NCBI GenBank assembly: GCA_012838795.1
Contig: DUOO01000031.1
Span: forward strand, 1-64,000
Reading direction: 5' to 3'
Source of the DNA: Clostridiaceae bacterium
GTDB lineage: Bacteria > Bacillota > Clostridia > Saccharofermentanales > DTU023
Length of the DNA stretch: 64,000 nt
In this document: positions 33,033 to 42,614 of the stretch, one piece after another
Numbering within the stretch: the first letter of the stretch is position 1
How the letters are laid out: every line of letters starts with the position of its first letter
Notes under the pieces: generated by a model
The model's input: the letters and a program-made list of their open reading frames with translations, nothing else
What the model was told of the DNA's origin: nothing
The model's database searches: none
Made by a program: the position numbers and the translations under genes

Positions 33033-34772
33033 CTATAAACGCAAAATATCGCAAACTGTAAACGATGCTCTGCGAATCGTATCAAGTTCAAATGGTGAAG
33101 AAAAACCGCTAATCAGAAGTCTTTTAACAAAAGGCAGATCCGTATTCGAGGTTAATAATTTATTCAATTTGGTCTCCAAACGATTGCGTTTATCGCGATG
33201 CGGTCTTTCTGCCAGAATTACTATCAAAGCTAAAACACGATTAAGAGCACTGAAAGGTTTGTCAAAAATTCGCTGAACCAACTGCCATGAATTCCCTTCA
33301 GAAAAATAACCGTCAGATCCATAATCATAATTAATGTTCAGATTTTGTTCAATTTGTTTCCATAAATTTGCATAGTTAAGGTCATTATCAGACTCTGCTG
33401 AATAAACCGTTGCTTCAAAGGTATCGATCGCCATAGCTTTGGGTATTTTCAAAATCTCATAGCATAAGCTTAAATCATTAAATAATTCCGCATTTTCACC
33501 GGCAAATAGTTCTGTTTTACGAGAACTCAAAAAAACCATTGCCAAACCGGAAATCTTACGAACCAAATCAGATTGAACATAACAGGCAATACCCTTAAAA
33601 TTGATCATCGCACTAAGGTCGGCTAAAGCTTTACCTATACTGTAAAAATCATCTTCCAGGATAAAAGCCGGACGAGAAAATGATAATGATAAATAAACAG
33701 AATTCCATTTCGGCAATAATGTAACATCACGTTCTAACTCTCTGCGCAAACGAGGTTCCGATGTCCAAAATTTACCTCTGATCAGATTATCAACATATGA
33801 CCCCTCATCACCGATGATTTGACGAATTGTTTCACCAAATACATTTTTAACAGAAACATCTTTATTGATTAAATTAAAGCGACTTTCAGGTAATAATTTC
33901 AGGTGATCATAGTAAAAATTAATCTCTTTGTGCAAACGCTGATTGCGCAAGGATGTTATTTCCTCAATCAGCGGTAAAAAATATTCTTGTAAATACTTCT
34001 TAAAAAGAATTAATTGTCTTCTGGTATATCCATATCCCTTGTTTTTCGATGTCACAAAATCAAAACAAGTCAGATTGCTTTGTTCAGCTTGTTTTTTGCG
34101 AATAATTACTAATTCACGAAAGTCGTGATTGCGTTCTTCTGCAAATCCAAGTAATTTCTGGCTGAAATTATGATAAATTTGTATTCTGGTTTCGGCATCC
34201 GCCAATCTGAACCAATTATTTATTTCTTCAATATAAATATCAAATGATTTCGGATCCTGAGGGTCCGAATACGAGAAATTCCCCGGTTCATATGTTTCTA
34301 CATTAATCGCTATGTTTTTAATAAAATTGCGATTTGCATCAATCAATTGATGTTCCCGATCCAGCAGATCTTTGTCGACTTTCGCCTCAGTCAAAGCTAT
34401 TCTGCGTGCTTCGTTAATAATCGAAGAACGTGACAATGCATCATCCGCAAATTGAATATCAAGATCTGCAATCATTGCAAATACCTGATTATAACAAGTC
34501 TGTAATTCAGAAATTTTTTCTGAAAACAGTTCATATTCAGCAAAGAAATCTATTGAATTATCATTGTCATTTTTAATGTATCTTAAGATTGAGCACAAAT
34601 TATACATTGAAACGAAATTAAGATACTCTTCAGAAAATTGCTCAAAAAGCAATTTGATTTTTTCAGCTTTCAGAGTAAATTTTTTCAGTTGCTTATGCAA
34701 GTCTCGACAAACACGAGAAATCTTGTCGAAATCTGGTCTAACATATTTTAGATCTGAAAAATTTTCTGTCAT
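33033..34772 (-). CDS. M3-family oligoendopeptidase homologue lacking the zinc site (pseudo-peptidase)
   Basis: 579 residues, matching the M3 oligoendopeptidase subfamily not of PepF type in length and in landmarks: YFLPLIEEITSLRNQRL, a helical middle, and TELFAGENAELFND followed by IPKAMAIDTFEATVY. The zinc motif expected as HExxHAL reads YSIGKAL at residues 377-383 (33624-33644): both histidines and the catalytic glutamate are replaced, and the later glutamate ligand region reads VRKISGLAM. It should therefore not be a metallopeptidase. The frame is fully open, so it is maintained. The ATG at 34772 lies 4 bases after argS; a TTG at 34799 is less likely. Confidence 0.8.
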   Translation of the reverse strand: MTENFSDLKYVRPDFDKISRVCRDLHKQLKKFTLKAEKIKLLFEQFSEEYLNFVSMYNLCSILRYIKNDNDNSIDFFAEYELFSEKISELQTCYNQVFAMIADLDIQFADDALSRSSIINEARRIALTEAKVDKDLLDREHQLIDANRNFIKNIAINVETYEPGNFSYSDPQDPKSFDIYIEEINNWFRLADAETRIQIYHNFSQKLLGFAEERNHDFRELVIIRKKQAEQSNLTCFDFVTSKNKGYGYTRRQLILFKKYLQEYFLPLIEEITSLRNQRLHKEINFYYDHLKLLPESRFNLINKDVSVKNVFGETIRQIIGDEGSYVDNLIRGKFWTSEPRLRRELERDVTLLPKWNSVYLSLSFSRPAFILEDDFYSIGKALADLSAMINFKGIACYVQSDLVRKISGLAMVFLSSRKTELFAGENAELFNDLSLCYEILKIPKAMAIDTFEATVYSAESDNDLNYANLWKQIEQNLNINYDYGSDGYFSEGNSWQLVQRIFDKPFSALNRVLALIVILAERPHRDKRNRLETKLNKLLTSNTDLPFVKRLLISGFSSPFELDTIRRASFTVCDILRL

Positions 34773-34776
34773 TGAA

Positions 34777-36495
34777 CTACATTCGCTCCACCGGATCAAT
34801 TCCGGCCAGTATCAAGCCGTTTTTGATGACTACACTAACAGCAAAAACTAATGCTAATCTCGCTTGACGTAAATTAATATCCTCTGTTTTCAGTATTGGT
34901 GTATTGTGATAAAAACGATTAAAGTTACGAGCCAGTTGAGATATTTTCCGCAGCATAATACTAGGCTCAAATTCTTCTGCGGCTTGGATCAGAACTTCAG
35001 GGTATTGGTACATATTCTTAATCAGTCCGAATTCATCATCTTCAGTTAATAAAGTAAAATCAAAATTATTAAATTCAACACAATTAAAATTCGCTTTTTG
35101 CAGAATACTCCTGGCTCTGGCATATGTATACATCAAATAAGGAGCAGTATCGCCTTCAAAATCGAGTATTTCCTCCCAATCAAACATGATATCATGTTCA
35201 CGACCATTTTTGAGATAAGTATATTTAACAGCTGCCAAACCAACCGCTTCAGCAGTTTGTTCAATTTCCGGTTTACTCATATCGGGATTATTCTTCGTGA
35301 TGATGTCTTTTGTCTTGGCTACACTTTGATCCAAAAGATCTTCCAACAAAATAATGTTGCCTTTACGTGTTGAAAAATCACCATCTTTGAACTTTACTGA
35401 ACCGAATCCGACATGAATATTCTGATCAGCTTTTGCAAAACCGGCTTTTTTCAACACGGCAAAAACCTGCTGAAAATGATTGGTTTGCGGCAGACCAACT
35501 ACATAAATGTTTTTATAATAATCATAAGTGCGATCTCGATAAAGAATAGCTGCAATATCACGTGAAGCATAAATTGTCGTGCCATCTGATTTCAAAATAA
35601 TACAAGGATTTAAGTTGAACTCTTCTAAATCGACGACTTGAGCGCCTCTGCTCTCTTGAAGTAAATTTTTAGTTTCCAGCATTTCAACAACTTCAGGAAT
35701 CAGATCTGAATAGAAACTCTCGCCATTATAATTATCAAAATTAATTTCCAATCTATCATAGAGACGATTAAATTCCAGCAAACTGTAATCTCTGAATTTT
35801 TGCCATAATTCAACTTCTGCCGGTTCTTTATTTTCAAGACGTTTAAAGGCTTCACGAGCTTGATCTTCCAATTCCGGTTGATCTTCAAGCACAGAATGAA
35901 ATTTGACATATACTCTGGTTAACTCGGCAATTGGTTCTTTTGCCAATGCAGCTTCATCTCCCCACAAGCGCCATGCTATGATCAATTTTCCAAATTGCGT
36001 GCCGTAATCACCAAGATGATTCATCCGAATCGTATTAAATCCCAAGGCATCATAAATATTACCGATCGCTTGTCCTAAAATTGTTGTATAAGCATGCCCG
36101 ACATGAAACGGTTTAGCAATATTAGGTGAAGAATATTCAACAATAACATTTCTTTGCTGGCCGATTTCTGATTTGCCATAATCATCCAATTCGGAAAATA
36201 TTGTCTTCAAGACAAGCGATGCATAATAACCGCGATTCAAATAAAAATTCAAATATGGTCCGATGACTTTGGTCTGTTCCAACCATTCAGGCATTGTCCG
36301 ATTTATTTTTTCACTGATCTCAGATGCAATCAAAGCCGGCTTTTTTTTAAATTCTTTTGCTAAACGGAAACACGGAAAAGCATAATCGCCCATATCTTCT
36401 TTAGGCGGAATTTCGATAAGAGCCGAAATCTCAGAAATTTCAAGCTCCGTTTGGTTTACAATCATTTCTGCTATTGCTAATCGAAAATCAAACAT
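34777..36495 (-). CDS. argS: Arginyl-tRNA synthetase
   Basis: Class I synthetase, 572 residues, normal length. The HIGH-type motif is in NIAKPFHVGHAYTTILGQ, the KMSKS region reads DFSTRKGN, and the anticodon-binding helical domain closes the protein (ARNFNRFYHNTPIL). The chosen ATG at 36495 overlaps the stop of the upstream nucleotidyltransferase gene by one base (TAATG). The downstream M3 homologue begins 4 bases after its stop, so the three genes form one operon. Confidence 0.94.
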   Translation of the reverse strand: MFDFRLAIAEMIVNQTELEISEISALIEIPPKEDMGDYAFPCFRLAKEFKKKPALIASEISEKINRTMPEWLEQTKVIGPYLNFYLNRGYYASLVLKTIFSELDDYGKSEIGQQRNVIVEYSSPNIAKPFHVGHAYTTILGQAIGNIYDALGFNTIRMNHLGDYGTQFGKLIIAWRLWGDEAALAKEPIAELTRVYVKFHSVLEDQPELEDQAREAFKRLENKEPAEVELWQKFRDYSLLEFNRLYDRLEINFDNYNGESFYSDLIPEVVEMLETKNLLQESRGAQVVDLEEFNLNPCIILKSDGTTIYASRDIAAILYRDRTYDYYKNIYVVGLPQTNHFQQVFAVLKKAGFAKADQNIHVGFGSVKFKDGDFSTRKGNIILLEDLLDQSVAKTKDIITKNNPDMSKPEIEQTAEAVGLAAVKYTYLKNGREHDIMFDWEEILDFEGDTAPYLMYTYARARSILQKANFNCVEFNNFDFTLLTEDDEFGLIKNMYQYPEVLIQAAEEFEPSIMLRKISQLARNFNRFYHNTPILKTEDINLRQARLALVFAVSVVIKNGLILAGIDPVERM

Positions 36496-37430
36496 TAAGC
36501 CTCCCATAAAGGACTTGAATAGACACCAGCATCTATCAATTTTCGGATTTCTTGTTCTACTTGTGGTTTGTCTTCTTTATATGTAACTCCATGCCACTGA
36601 TCACTGCTGGTTTGAACAACGACTTCTACTGTATCATTTGCAATTAATTTTGCAACGGATGTTGGTAATAAAAACTCCGCTTTTAACGGATTTTCAATTA
36701 ATGCTTTATCCAAAAACGGTGGAAATTGTGCTTTCAGATAATCAATTAATGAGGGATCAAAGCCCCAAAAATTCATTGAGACTGTACTTTCTCGAGGAAT
36801 TACTTCCCAAGTATGACCATCATCTTCAGTCATAAAAGCTTGATTATCACGTTCAACAATCTTTGTACGTTCAACAATATGAAGCAGCTTTTGCTGTGAA
36901 TTTATTTCACAAATACCTCTCGATACATGACCATGTTTGCTTAAAGTTTTCATTAATTCATAACCTACCATTAAATATCGGGGTTTTGATCCTGCCGGTT
37001 TCTCTGCAATATCCGCAAAAAAATCATAAACAATTTTAAATGCTTCACGACCATAATAATCATCAGCATTAATTACACAAAACGGTGCATCAATAACATT
37101 CCGAGCTGCCAATAAAGCATGTGCAGTTCCCCAAGGTTTAACTCTTTCTTGAGAATTTTTATATCCGTCAGGTAGATCATCAATATCTTGAAAAGCATAT
37201 TGAACCGAATAATGTTGCTTAGTTCTGTTGCCGATTATTTCATCAAATTCTTGTTCAATTTCCTTTTTTATAATAAAAACTACTCTTCTAAATCCTACCA
37301 TATAGGCATCATATAAAGAATAATCCATGATTATTTCGCCGTTCGGCCCTATAGGTTCAATTTGTTTTAGTCCGCCATAACGCGAACCCATGCCTGCAGC
37401 TAAAATAACAAGAATAGGTTGCATTGACAT
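36495..37430 (-). CDS. Sugar-phosphate nucleotidyltransferase-like protein
   Basis: A 311-residue protein with the NTP-transferase fold. The nucleotide-binding loop is LAAGMGSRYGGLKQIEPIG, followed by GTAHALLAARN and INADDYYGREAF, where the aspartates bind the metal. It ends with SSDQWHGVTYKEDKP. This matches a group in gut and fermentative Clostridia of unproven sugar specificity, so GalU or RmlA should not be assumed. The ATG at 37430 lies 6 bases after GGAGG. It is first in the argS operon. Confidence 0.82.
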   Translation of the reverse strand: MSMQPILVILAAGMGSRYGGLKQIEPIGPNGEIIMDYSLYDAYMVGFRRVVFIIKKEIEQEFDEIIGNRTKQHYSVQYAFQDIDDLPDGYKNSQERVKPWGTAHALLAARNVIDAPFCVINADDYYGREAFKIVYDFFADIAEKPAGSKPRYLMVGYELMKTLSKHGHVSRGICEINSQQKLLHIVERTKIVERDNQAFMTEDDGHTWEVIPRESTVSMNFWGFDPSLIDYLKAQFPPFLDKALIENPLKAEFLLPTSVAKLIANDTVEVVVQTSSDQWHGVTYKEDKPQVEQEIRKLIDAGVYSSPLWEA

Positions 37431-37529
37431 AATTTTCCTCCAAATCAAATCATTAGCTAATTAAAATTCTATAGATTAAATTTATTATTTGCAAAAATTT
37501 TCCTATTTCAATTTTATATTTTCATTAAT

Positions 37530-39722
37530 TTATAAATGATCCGGTGCCGATAATGGTTCATAACGATTAAAATTCATCGGTCTTTGACGCACTTCTTCAG
37601 CTGCTCTCAAAGCAGATTGCATCAAGGCAATTTGTGAGTCAACTCGTTCATCTGCAGGAATCTGATCTCTAAATCTGATGTATGAACCGTCACCTTGCAT
37701 AATTCTCGCACGATCCGTATCCAGCATTTGATAAATCAGAACTTCTAAAATACGTTCACGACACAATTCATCTTCGATCGGAAATAAAATTTCAACACGC
37801 CGATCTAAATTACGCGTCATCCAATCTGCACTTGACAGGAAAATATCTTCGCGACCGTCATTATAATAATAGAAAATTCTGCTATGTTCTAAAAATCTGC
37901 CGACCAGACTGCGCACTTCGATATTTTCCGATAGATTTTTAACACCCGCTTTCAATCCGCAGATACCTCTGACGATCAAGCAGATCTTAACTCCTGCCTG
38001 CGAAGCCGAATAAAGCTCTTCAATGATCTCGGAATCAATCAAAGAATTAATTTTTGCAACTATTATGGCTTTACGTCCGGCTTTGGCATGATTTTTTTCC
38101 TGTTTGATTCTGGCAATAGTCTCCTTGCGCAACCAACGAGGAGCCGGAATAATTTTACGCCAACCCATGGGTATTGAATACCCGGAAATCATATTAAAAA
38201 AATCAGTGGCATCCTGACCGATTTGTTCAGAAGCTGTCCAAAGACCGAAATCCGTATAAATTTTAGCAGTAATATCGTTATAATTTCCGGTTCCCAGATG
38301 AACATAACGTTTAATACCGGATTCTTCTCTTCTTACTATCATAGTAATTTTACTATGAGTTTTTAAACCTTTAAGACCGTAGATTACATGGCAACCTGCT
38401 CTTTCCAAACGTCTGGCCCAATGGATGTTGCTTTCTTCATCAAATCTGGCTTTTAATTCAAGTAAAACCATAACATGCTTACCATTCTCCGCAGCTTCTG
38501 CCAATGCTTTTACAATAGGTGAATTGCCGCTGACTCTGTAAAGAGTTTGCTTAATGGCAAGTACATCGGGATCTTGTGCCGCTTGTTGTATTACTTTGAT
38601 AGTCGGATCAAAAGATTCAAAAGGATGATGCAGAATCAAATCATTATCACGAATTATTTCAAAACAGTCAGGATCACGCTCAGAACCAAAGGCAGGTGTC
38701 ATTTGACCAATGAATTTTTTATAGCGTAAATCAGGATCGGGATATAAATCTCTGATATCATCAACAAATTTCAAATCTATCGGACCTTTAATCCGAAATA
38801 CGGCCTGATCTGAAACATCCATCAAACTTTGTAAAGTATTGAGAATCTTTTTGCCGGCTTCTCTTTGAATTTCAAGACGAATAATGCTGCCCCGTTCACG
38901 TTTCCATAAAATGCCTTCCATTTCAATCATCAAATCTGAAATTTCTTCATCATCCAATTCATAATCTGCATTGCGCATCACTCTGAAACAAGCAGTTGAT
39001 TCAATTTCTTGATTATAGAAAAGCTGATTGAGAAATTCTGCAATTACCGCTTCAATTAATACAAAGCGTTTCTCTTCACCCGGTAATTTTATTAACCTCG
39101 GAAGAATTGAAGGCACTTCAACAATTGCAAAAAAAGTTGACTCTAAAGTATCCGGTTTTTCTTCCTGATTTTCAAAAGTAACAAAAAGATTTAAATTTTG
39201 ATTTGGAATTAACGGAAAAGGTCTACCTGCATCAACTGCCAAAGGAGTTAAAACCGGATAGATATTATTTTCATAATAATTTGCCAAATAATCATATTCC
39301 ATTTCAGTTACTTCATCTATGGTCAAATAATGAATGTTTTCAGCTTGCAATGCCGGCATAATTTGCTTATTAAAAGTTCTATATTGATCTTTATAAAATT
39401 CATGACAACGAGCCATTAATGCTTCCAATTGTTCTGTAGGAGTTAAATTTGCCGGATCTTTTTTTTCTGAACCTGCTTCAATCAAATTATATAAAGAAGC
39501 AACTCTAACCATAAAATGTTCATCCAGATTCGAACATGTTATCGCCAAGAAATTGAGTCGTTCATAGAGAGGATTCGTAGAATCTTGCGCTTCCTCCAGC
39601 ACTCTTTGATTAAATTCCATCCAACTCAGCTCACGATTAATTATGCGTTCACCTTCCAACTCCGGATACTCTTTTTTTCCGGAAAACTTTTGATCGATAA
39701 TTTCAATAATTGATGGCAACAT
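37530..39722 (-). CDS. ppk1: Polyphosphate kinase 1
   Basis: Reversibly makes polyphosphate from ATP. The protein is 730 residues, in the normal range. The N-terminal domain is INRELSWMEFNQRVLEEA with SNLDEHFMVRV. The two phospholipase-D-like catalytic halves carry the histidines in LKTHSKITMIVRRE (the likely phosphorylated one) and LEHSRIFYYYNDG. GTGNYND is also conserved. The gene follows a Ppx/GppA homologue by 27 bases and is co-transcribed with it, so synthesis and possible breakdown of polyphosphate are under one control. Confidence 0.95.
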   Translation of the reverse strand: MLPSIIEIIDQKFSGKKEYPELEGERIINRELSWMEFNQRVLEEAQDSTNPLYERLNFLAITCSNLDEHFMVRVASLYNLIEAGSEKKDPANLTPTEQLEALMARCHEFYKDQYRTFNKQIMPALQAENIHYLTIDEVTEMEYDYLANYYENNIYPVLTPLAVDAGRPFPLIPNQNLNLFVTFENQEEKPDTLESTFFAIVEVPSILPRLIKLPGEEKRFVLIEAVIAEFLNQLFYNQEIESTACFRVMRNADYELDDEEISDLMIEMEGILWKRERGSIIRLEIQREAGKKILNTLQSLMDVSDQAVFRIKGPIDLKFVDDIRDLYPDPDLRYKKFIGQMTPAFGSERDPDCFEIIRDNDLILHHPFESFDPTIKVIQQAAQDPDVLAIKQTLYRVSGNSPIVKALAEAAENGKHVMVLLELKARFDEESNIHWARRLERAGCHVIYGLKGLKTHSKITMIVRREESGIKRYVHLGTGNYNDITAKIYTDFGLWTASEQIGQDATDFFNMISGYSIPMGWRKIIPAPRWLRKETIARIKQEKNHAKAGRKAIIVAKINSLIDSEIIEELYSASQAGVKICLIVRGICGLKAGVKNLSENIEVRSLVGRFLEHSRIFYYYNDGREDIFLSSADWMTRNLDRRVEILFPIEDELCRERILEVLIYQMLDTDRARIMQGDGSYIRFRDQIPADERVDSQIALMQSALRAAEEVRQRPMNFNRYEPLSAPDHL

Positions 39723-39749
39723 TTTTTACTCCTCAAATCATTTTTTATG

Positions 39750-41297
39750 TTAATCAGTTTCAGGTACTACTGATATTCTTAATTCCGTGCCGAATATTTC
39801 TTGAAAATATCCGGCCGTTTTTTGAAAACTCCACGATTCTAAGGTTAAGTCCTGATTTGATTCAAGTATAACCTTAATATGTCTTTTTTTAACTTCTGTT
39901 CTGATTGTTTTAATTTTACCCTTATGTCCTGTATCCAAAGCGTTGGCCATACTCAGCAATATTGCCAACTTAACGAAGATCAATTGCTCTTGTGATGTTA
40001 AAAAGATTTCTTCATAGTTTAAAGTAAGAAAATCATCTCCATGATGCTTGACCAATAGTGCAATCAATTCAACTTCCTTATTGGTTAAACCAATCAAATC
40101 GGAAGTTTTAATCATTTCATAAGCAATTTCTCCATCTTGTTTTACAGTGAAGAATTTTCCGACATTATGTAAAATAGCAGCCACTCTTAACAAAAATCGA
40201 TGACGTCTATCCAATCCATGTAGCATTTGAAATTGATCAAATAACTGCATTGACAAATTCTCGACTTGTTCCAAGTGTTTCAAATTTGTATAATTTCTTT
40301 TGGCTATTTGCTTAGCAAAACTCAAAGTATCATTAAGCAATTTCTGATCTTTTTCGATTAATTCTAATTGTTCCGCCTTTTTAGCAATTAAACCATCGGC
40401 CAAAATAATGTCCGGTAAGATAATTCGGTCCAACCCGGTGAACTCAAACATTTCTTTTATTACCATGGAAACAGGTAATAAAAGACTTGCCTGTTCCTGA
40501 TTGATATCAAATATACGGATCAATTCAAAAGTAGACTTATGAATTATCATATCAAATAATTCTTCAAATTTTTCTATCACAAGTTCAGCTGTCCCGATTA
40601 AAGGTAAATCAGCCAGATAACGCCAAGTATTTAAATCATTTCCAACTAAAATAAAGTTTTTATAATTTGTCTTTTTCGGAACAAAAGAACGATAATAATC
40701 CAAATCCCCGGAAATATATTCGCGCATTAAAGAAATAAAATCGGCAGTATGTTTTTCTAAAGTTGCTAATCTGTCACGTACACGCAAAGAGCCTAATAAA
40801 ATATTTTGGGTAAAAGTTAATTCTTGTTTGTCAAAGAGCGTTAACTGAGTACTACCTGCACCTATATCAAGAAATAAAGTCGGCTCCTCGGTTAATTCAT
40901 CAAAATCAGGCATTTTCAGTCGAATCGCTCGCAACATTCCGGCAATCTCCAAACGATTCGAGTAAACCAATATTTCAAATCCGGTTTGGCGATAAATCTG
41001 ATCAATTAAAAATAAACTGTTACTCGCTTCACGCACAGCGGAAGTACAGGCTGCAATTACTTCAATAGCAGGATACGAGGAAATAATCTTTTTGAAATCT
41101 TTTAATGTTTCAATTAAAATTGCGATATTTTCTCCGGTGATATAACCTAAACGATAGCTATTTGAGCCGAGATTAATTGTTCTGGACATTGTTTCAATTT
41201 CAGAAATTTTTCCATCAGGTAAAATTTCTACTATTTTTAAGATAACTTCATGTGAACCTACTTCAACAGCAGCAATAAATGATACTCTTGTTTCCAT
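39750..41297 (-). CDS. Ppx/GppA-family exopolyphosphatase homologue with HD-like domain
   Basis: A 515-residue protein. The N-terminal ASKHA fold reads FIAAVEVGSHEVILKIVEI and, at residues 144-152, DIGAGSTQL where the family usually has DIGGGSTEL. The region that normally reads SGEEEA, with the catalytic glutamate, reads SNRLEIA. The C-terminal domain is HD-like (LLRVAAILHNVGKF), with HN in place of HD. These changes make the activity uncertain: it may be a reduced or regulatory member rather than a standard exopolyphosphatase. Its position before ppk1 supports a role in polyphosphate or (p)ppGpp metabolism. Confidence 0.82.
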   Translation of the reverse strand: METRVSFIAAVEVGSHEVILKIVEILPDGKISEIETMSRTINLGSNSYRLGYITGENIAILIETLKDFKKIISSYPAIEVIAACTSAVREASNSLFLIDQIYRQTGFEILVYSNRLEIAGMLRAIRLKMPDFDELTEEPTLFLDIGAGSTQLTLFDKQELTFTQNILLGSLRVRDRLATLEKHTADFISLMREYISGDLDYYRSFVPKKTNYKNFILVGNDLNTWRYLADLPLIGTAELVIEKFEELFDMIIHKSTFELIRIFDINQEQASLLLPVSMVIKEMFEFTGLDRIILPDIILADGLIAKKAEQLELIEKDQKLLNDTLSFAKQIAKRNYTNLKHLEQVENLSMQLFDQFQMLHGLDRRHRFLLRVAAILHNVGKFFTVKQDGEIAYEMIKTSDLIGLTNKEVELIALLVKHHGDDFLTLNYEEIFLTSQEQLIFVKLAILLSMANALDTGHKGKIKTIRTEVKKRHIKVILESNQDLTLESWSFQKTAGYFQEIFGTELRISVVPETD

Positions 41298-41362
41298 AGC
41301 TATCTCCTTTTTATCAAATAAATCAAGCGGACAAATTTAATATAACAAAAAACGGATAATAA

Positions 41363-42445
41363 TTAATCTCCAAAGAAGACTCCCATTTTACGAGCGGCCA
41401 AAATTAACGGGTCATCTACAGGAACTCGTTTGGTTACTCCTGCAACTTCTGTCAAAGGAACCCGAACCATTTTTTGTCCTTTAACACCGATCATTTTCCC
41501 GAAATCACCCTCTATAACCGCATTTGCGGCTTCAACTCCCAATTCCGTTGTAAGTACCCGATCAAATGCCGACGGGGTACCGCCGCGTTGAAAGTGTCCC
41601 GGAACACAAACTCTTATTTCTTGAATCATTAATTCTTGAAGTTGATTTTGCAAATGATATGCTACTGAATGTGTGTTTTTTCTATATTCTTTCAGAGAAT
41701 CCTCATTCATACCTACTTCGTCAACAGCTCTTGCACCTTCGGCAATTGCAATTATAGAAAAACGTTTTTTCTCTTTTTCTCGAACTTGTAAAGCTTGAAC
41801 AACTTTAATCGGATCATACGGTATCTCCGGAATTAAGATAACATCGGCACCTGAAGCAACTCCAGCATGAAGTGCCAGCCATCCGACCTTGTTTCCCATA
41901 AGTTCGACAATAAATACTCTGCCGTGAGAAGTCGCAGTTGTATGAATCCCGTCTATAACTGCAGCAGCAATATTAACCGCACTTTGAAAACCGAAACTCA
42001 AATCGGTCCCGGACAGATCATTATCGATAGTTTTTGGTAAATGAATTACATTACAACCACCTAAACTTAAAAGATTGGCAGTTTTCTGAGTTCCGCCGCC
42101 TCCCAAAACAACCAGAGCATCAAGCGAAAGATCATTATAAGTCTGAATCATCGCTTCAAGTCTGGTTATTCCCTCCGGTTCATTATCATACAGAGGATTA
42201 TTTACAATACTGAAAGGTTGACGTGAAGTTCCGAGAATTGTTCCTCCTAAAGTTAAAATTCCTGAAAAATCGTAATCTTGCATACGACGGTAGCTACTAT
42301 GCATTAATCCATAATATCCGTTATGAAATCCGAAAATTTTTATCTCAGGGTCATAGTTCCACAAAGCTCTGCTCACCCCGCGCATTGTTGAATTCAAACC
42401 TTGAGCATCTCCACCACTGGTCAACATCCCCACTTTTAAAGCCAT
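41363..42445 (-). CDS. pfkA: 6-phosphofructokinase (PFK family)
   Basis: A 360-residue protein with the PFK opening MLTSGGDAQGLNSTMRG, the substrate motif PKTIDNDLSGTDLSFGFQSA and GHFQRGGTPSAFDR near the end. The phosphoryl-donor loop reads GGGGT at residues 115-119 instead of GGDGS (ATP type) or GGDDS (pyrophosphate type), so the metal-binding aspartate is absent. PKTIDND carries the lysine typical of pyrophosphate and mixed groups. Donor use is therefore undecided. AGGAGG precedes the ATG. It lies upstream of the gppA-like gene with a 65-base gap. Confidence 0.88.
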   Translation of the reverse strand: MALKVGMLTSGGDAQGLNSTMRGVSRALWNYDPEIKIFGFHNGYYGLMHSSYRRMQDYDFSGILTLGGTILGTSRQPFSIVNNPLYDNEPEGITRLEAMIQTYNDLSLDALVVLGGGGTQKTANLLSLGGCNVIHLPKTIDNDLSGTDLSFGFQSAVNIAAAVIDGIHTTATSHGRVFIVELMGNKVGWLALHAGVASGADVILIPEIPYDPIKVVQALQVREKEKKRFSIIAIAEGARAVDEVGMNEDSLKEYRKNTHSVAYHLQNQLQELMIQEIRVCVPGHFQRGGTPSAFDRVLTTELGVEAANAVIEGDFGKMIGVKGQKMVRVPLTEVAGVTKRVPVDDPLILAARKMGVFFGD

Positions 42446-42614
42446 AATTACCTCCTAGCCGAATAAATTAAATATTTCTCTTAATTTCATAATATTATAA
42501 ATTATACAATATTCCTCCGTTTTTGTATGTTAATATAATATATATAAAACATTTTTACTTATTATGTTAAATTTATTATATTAAATTATTATAGATACTA
42601 TATTGAAGGTGAAT

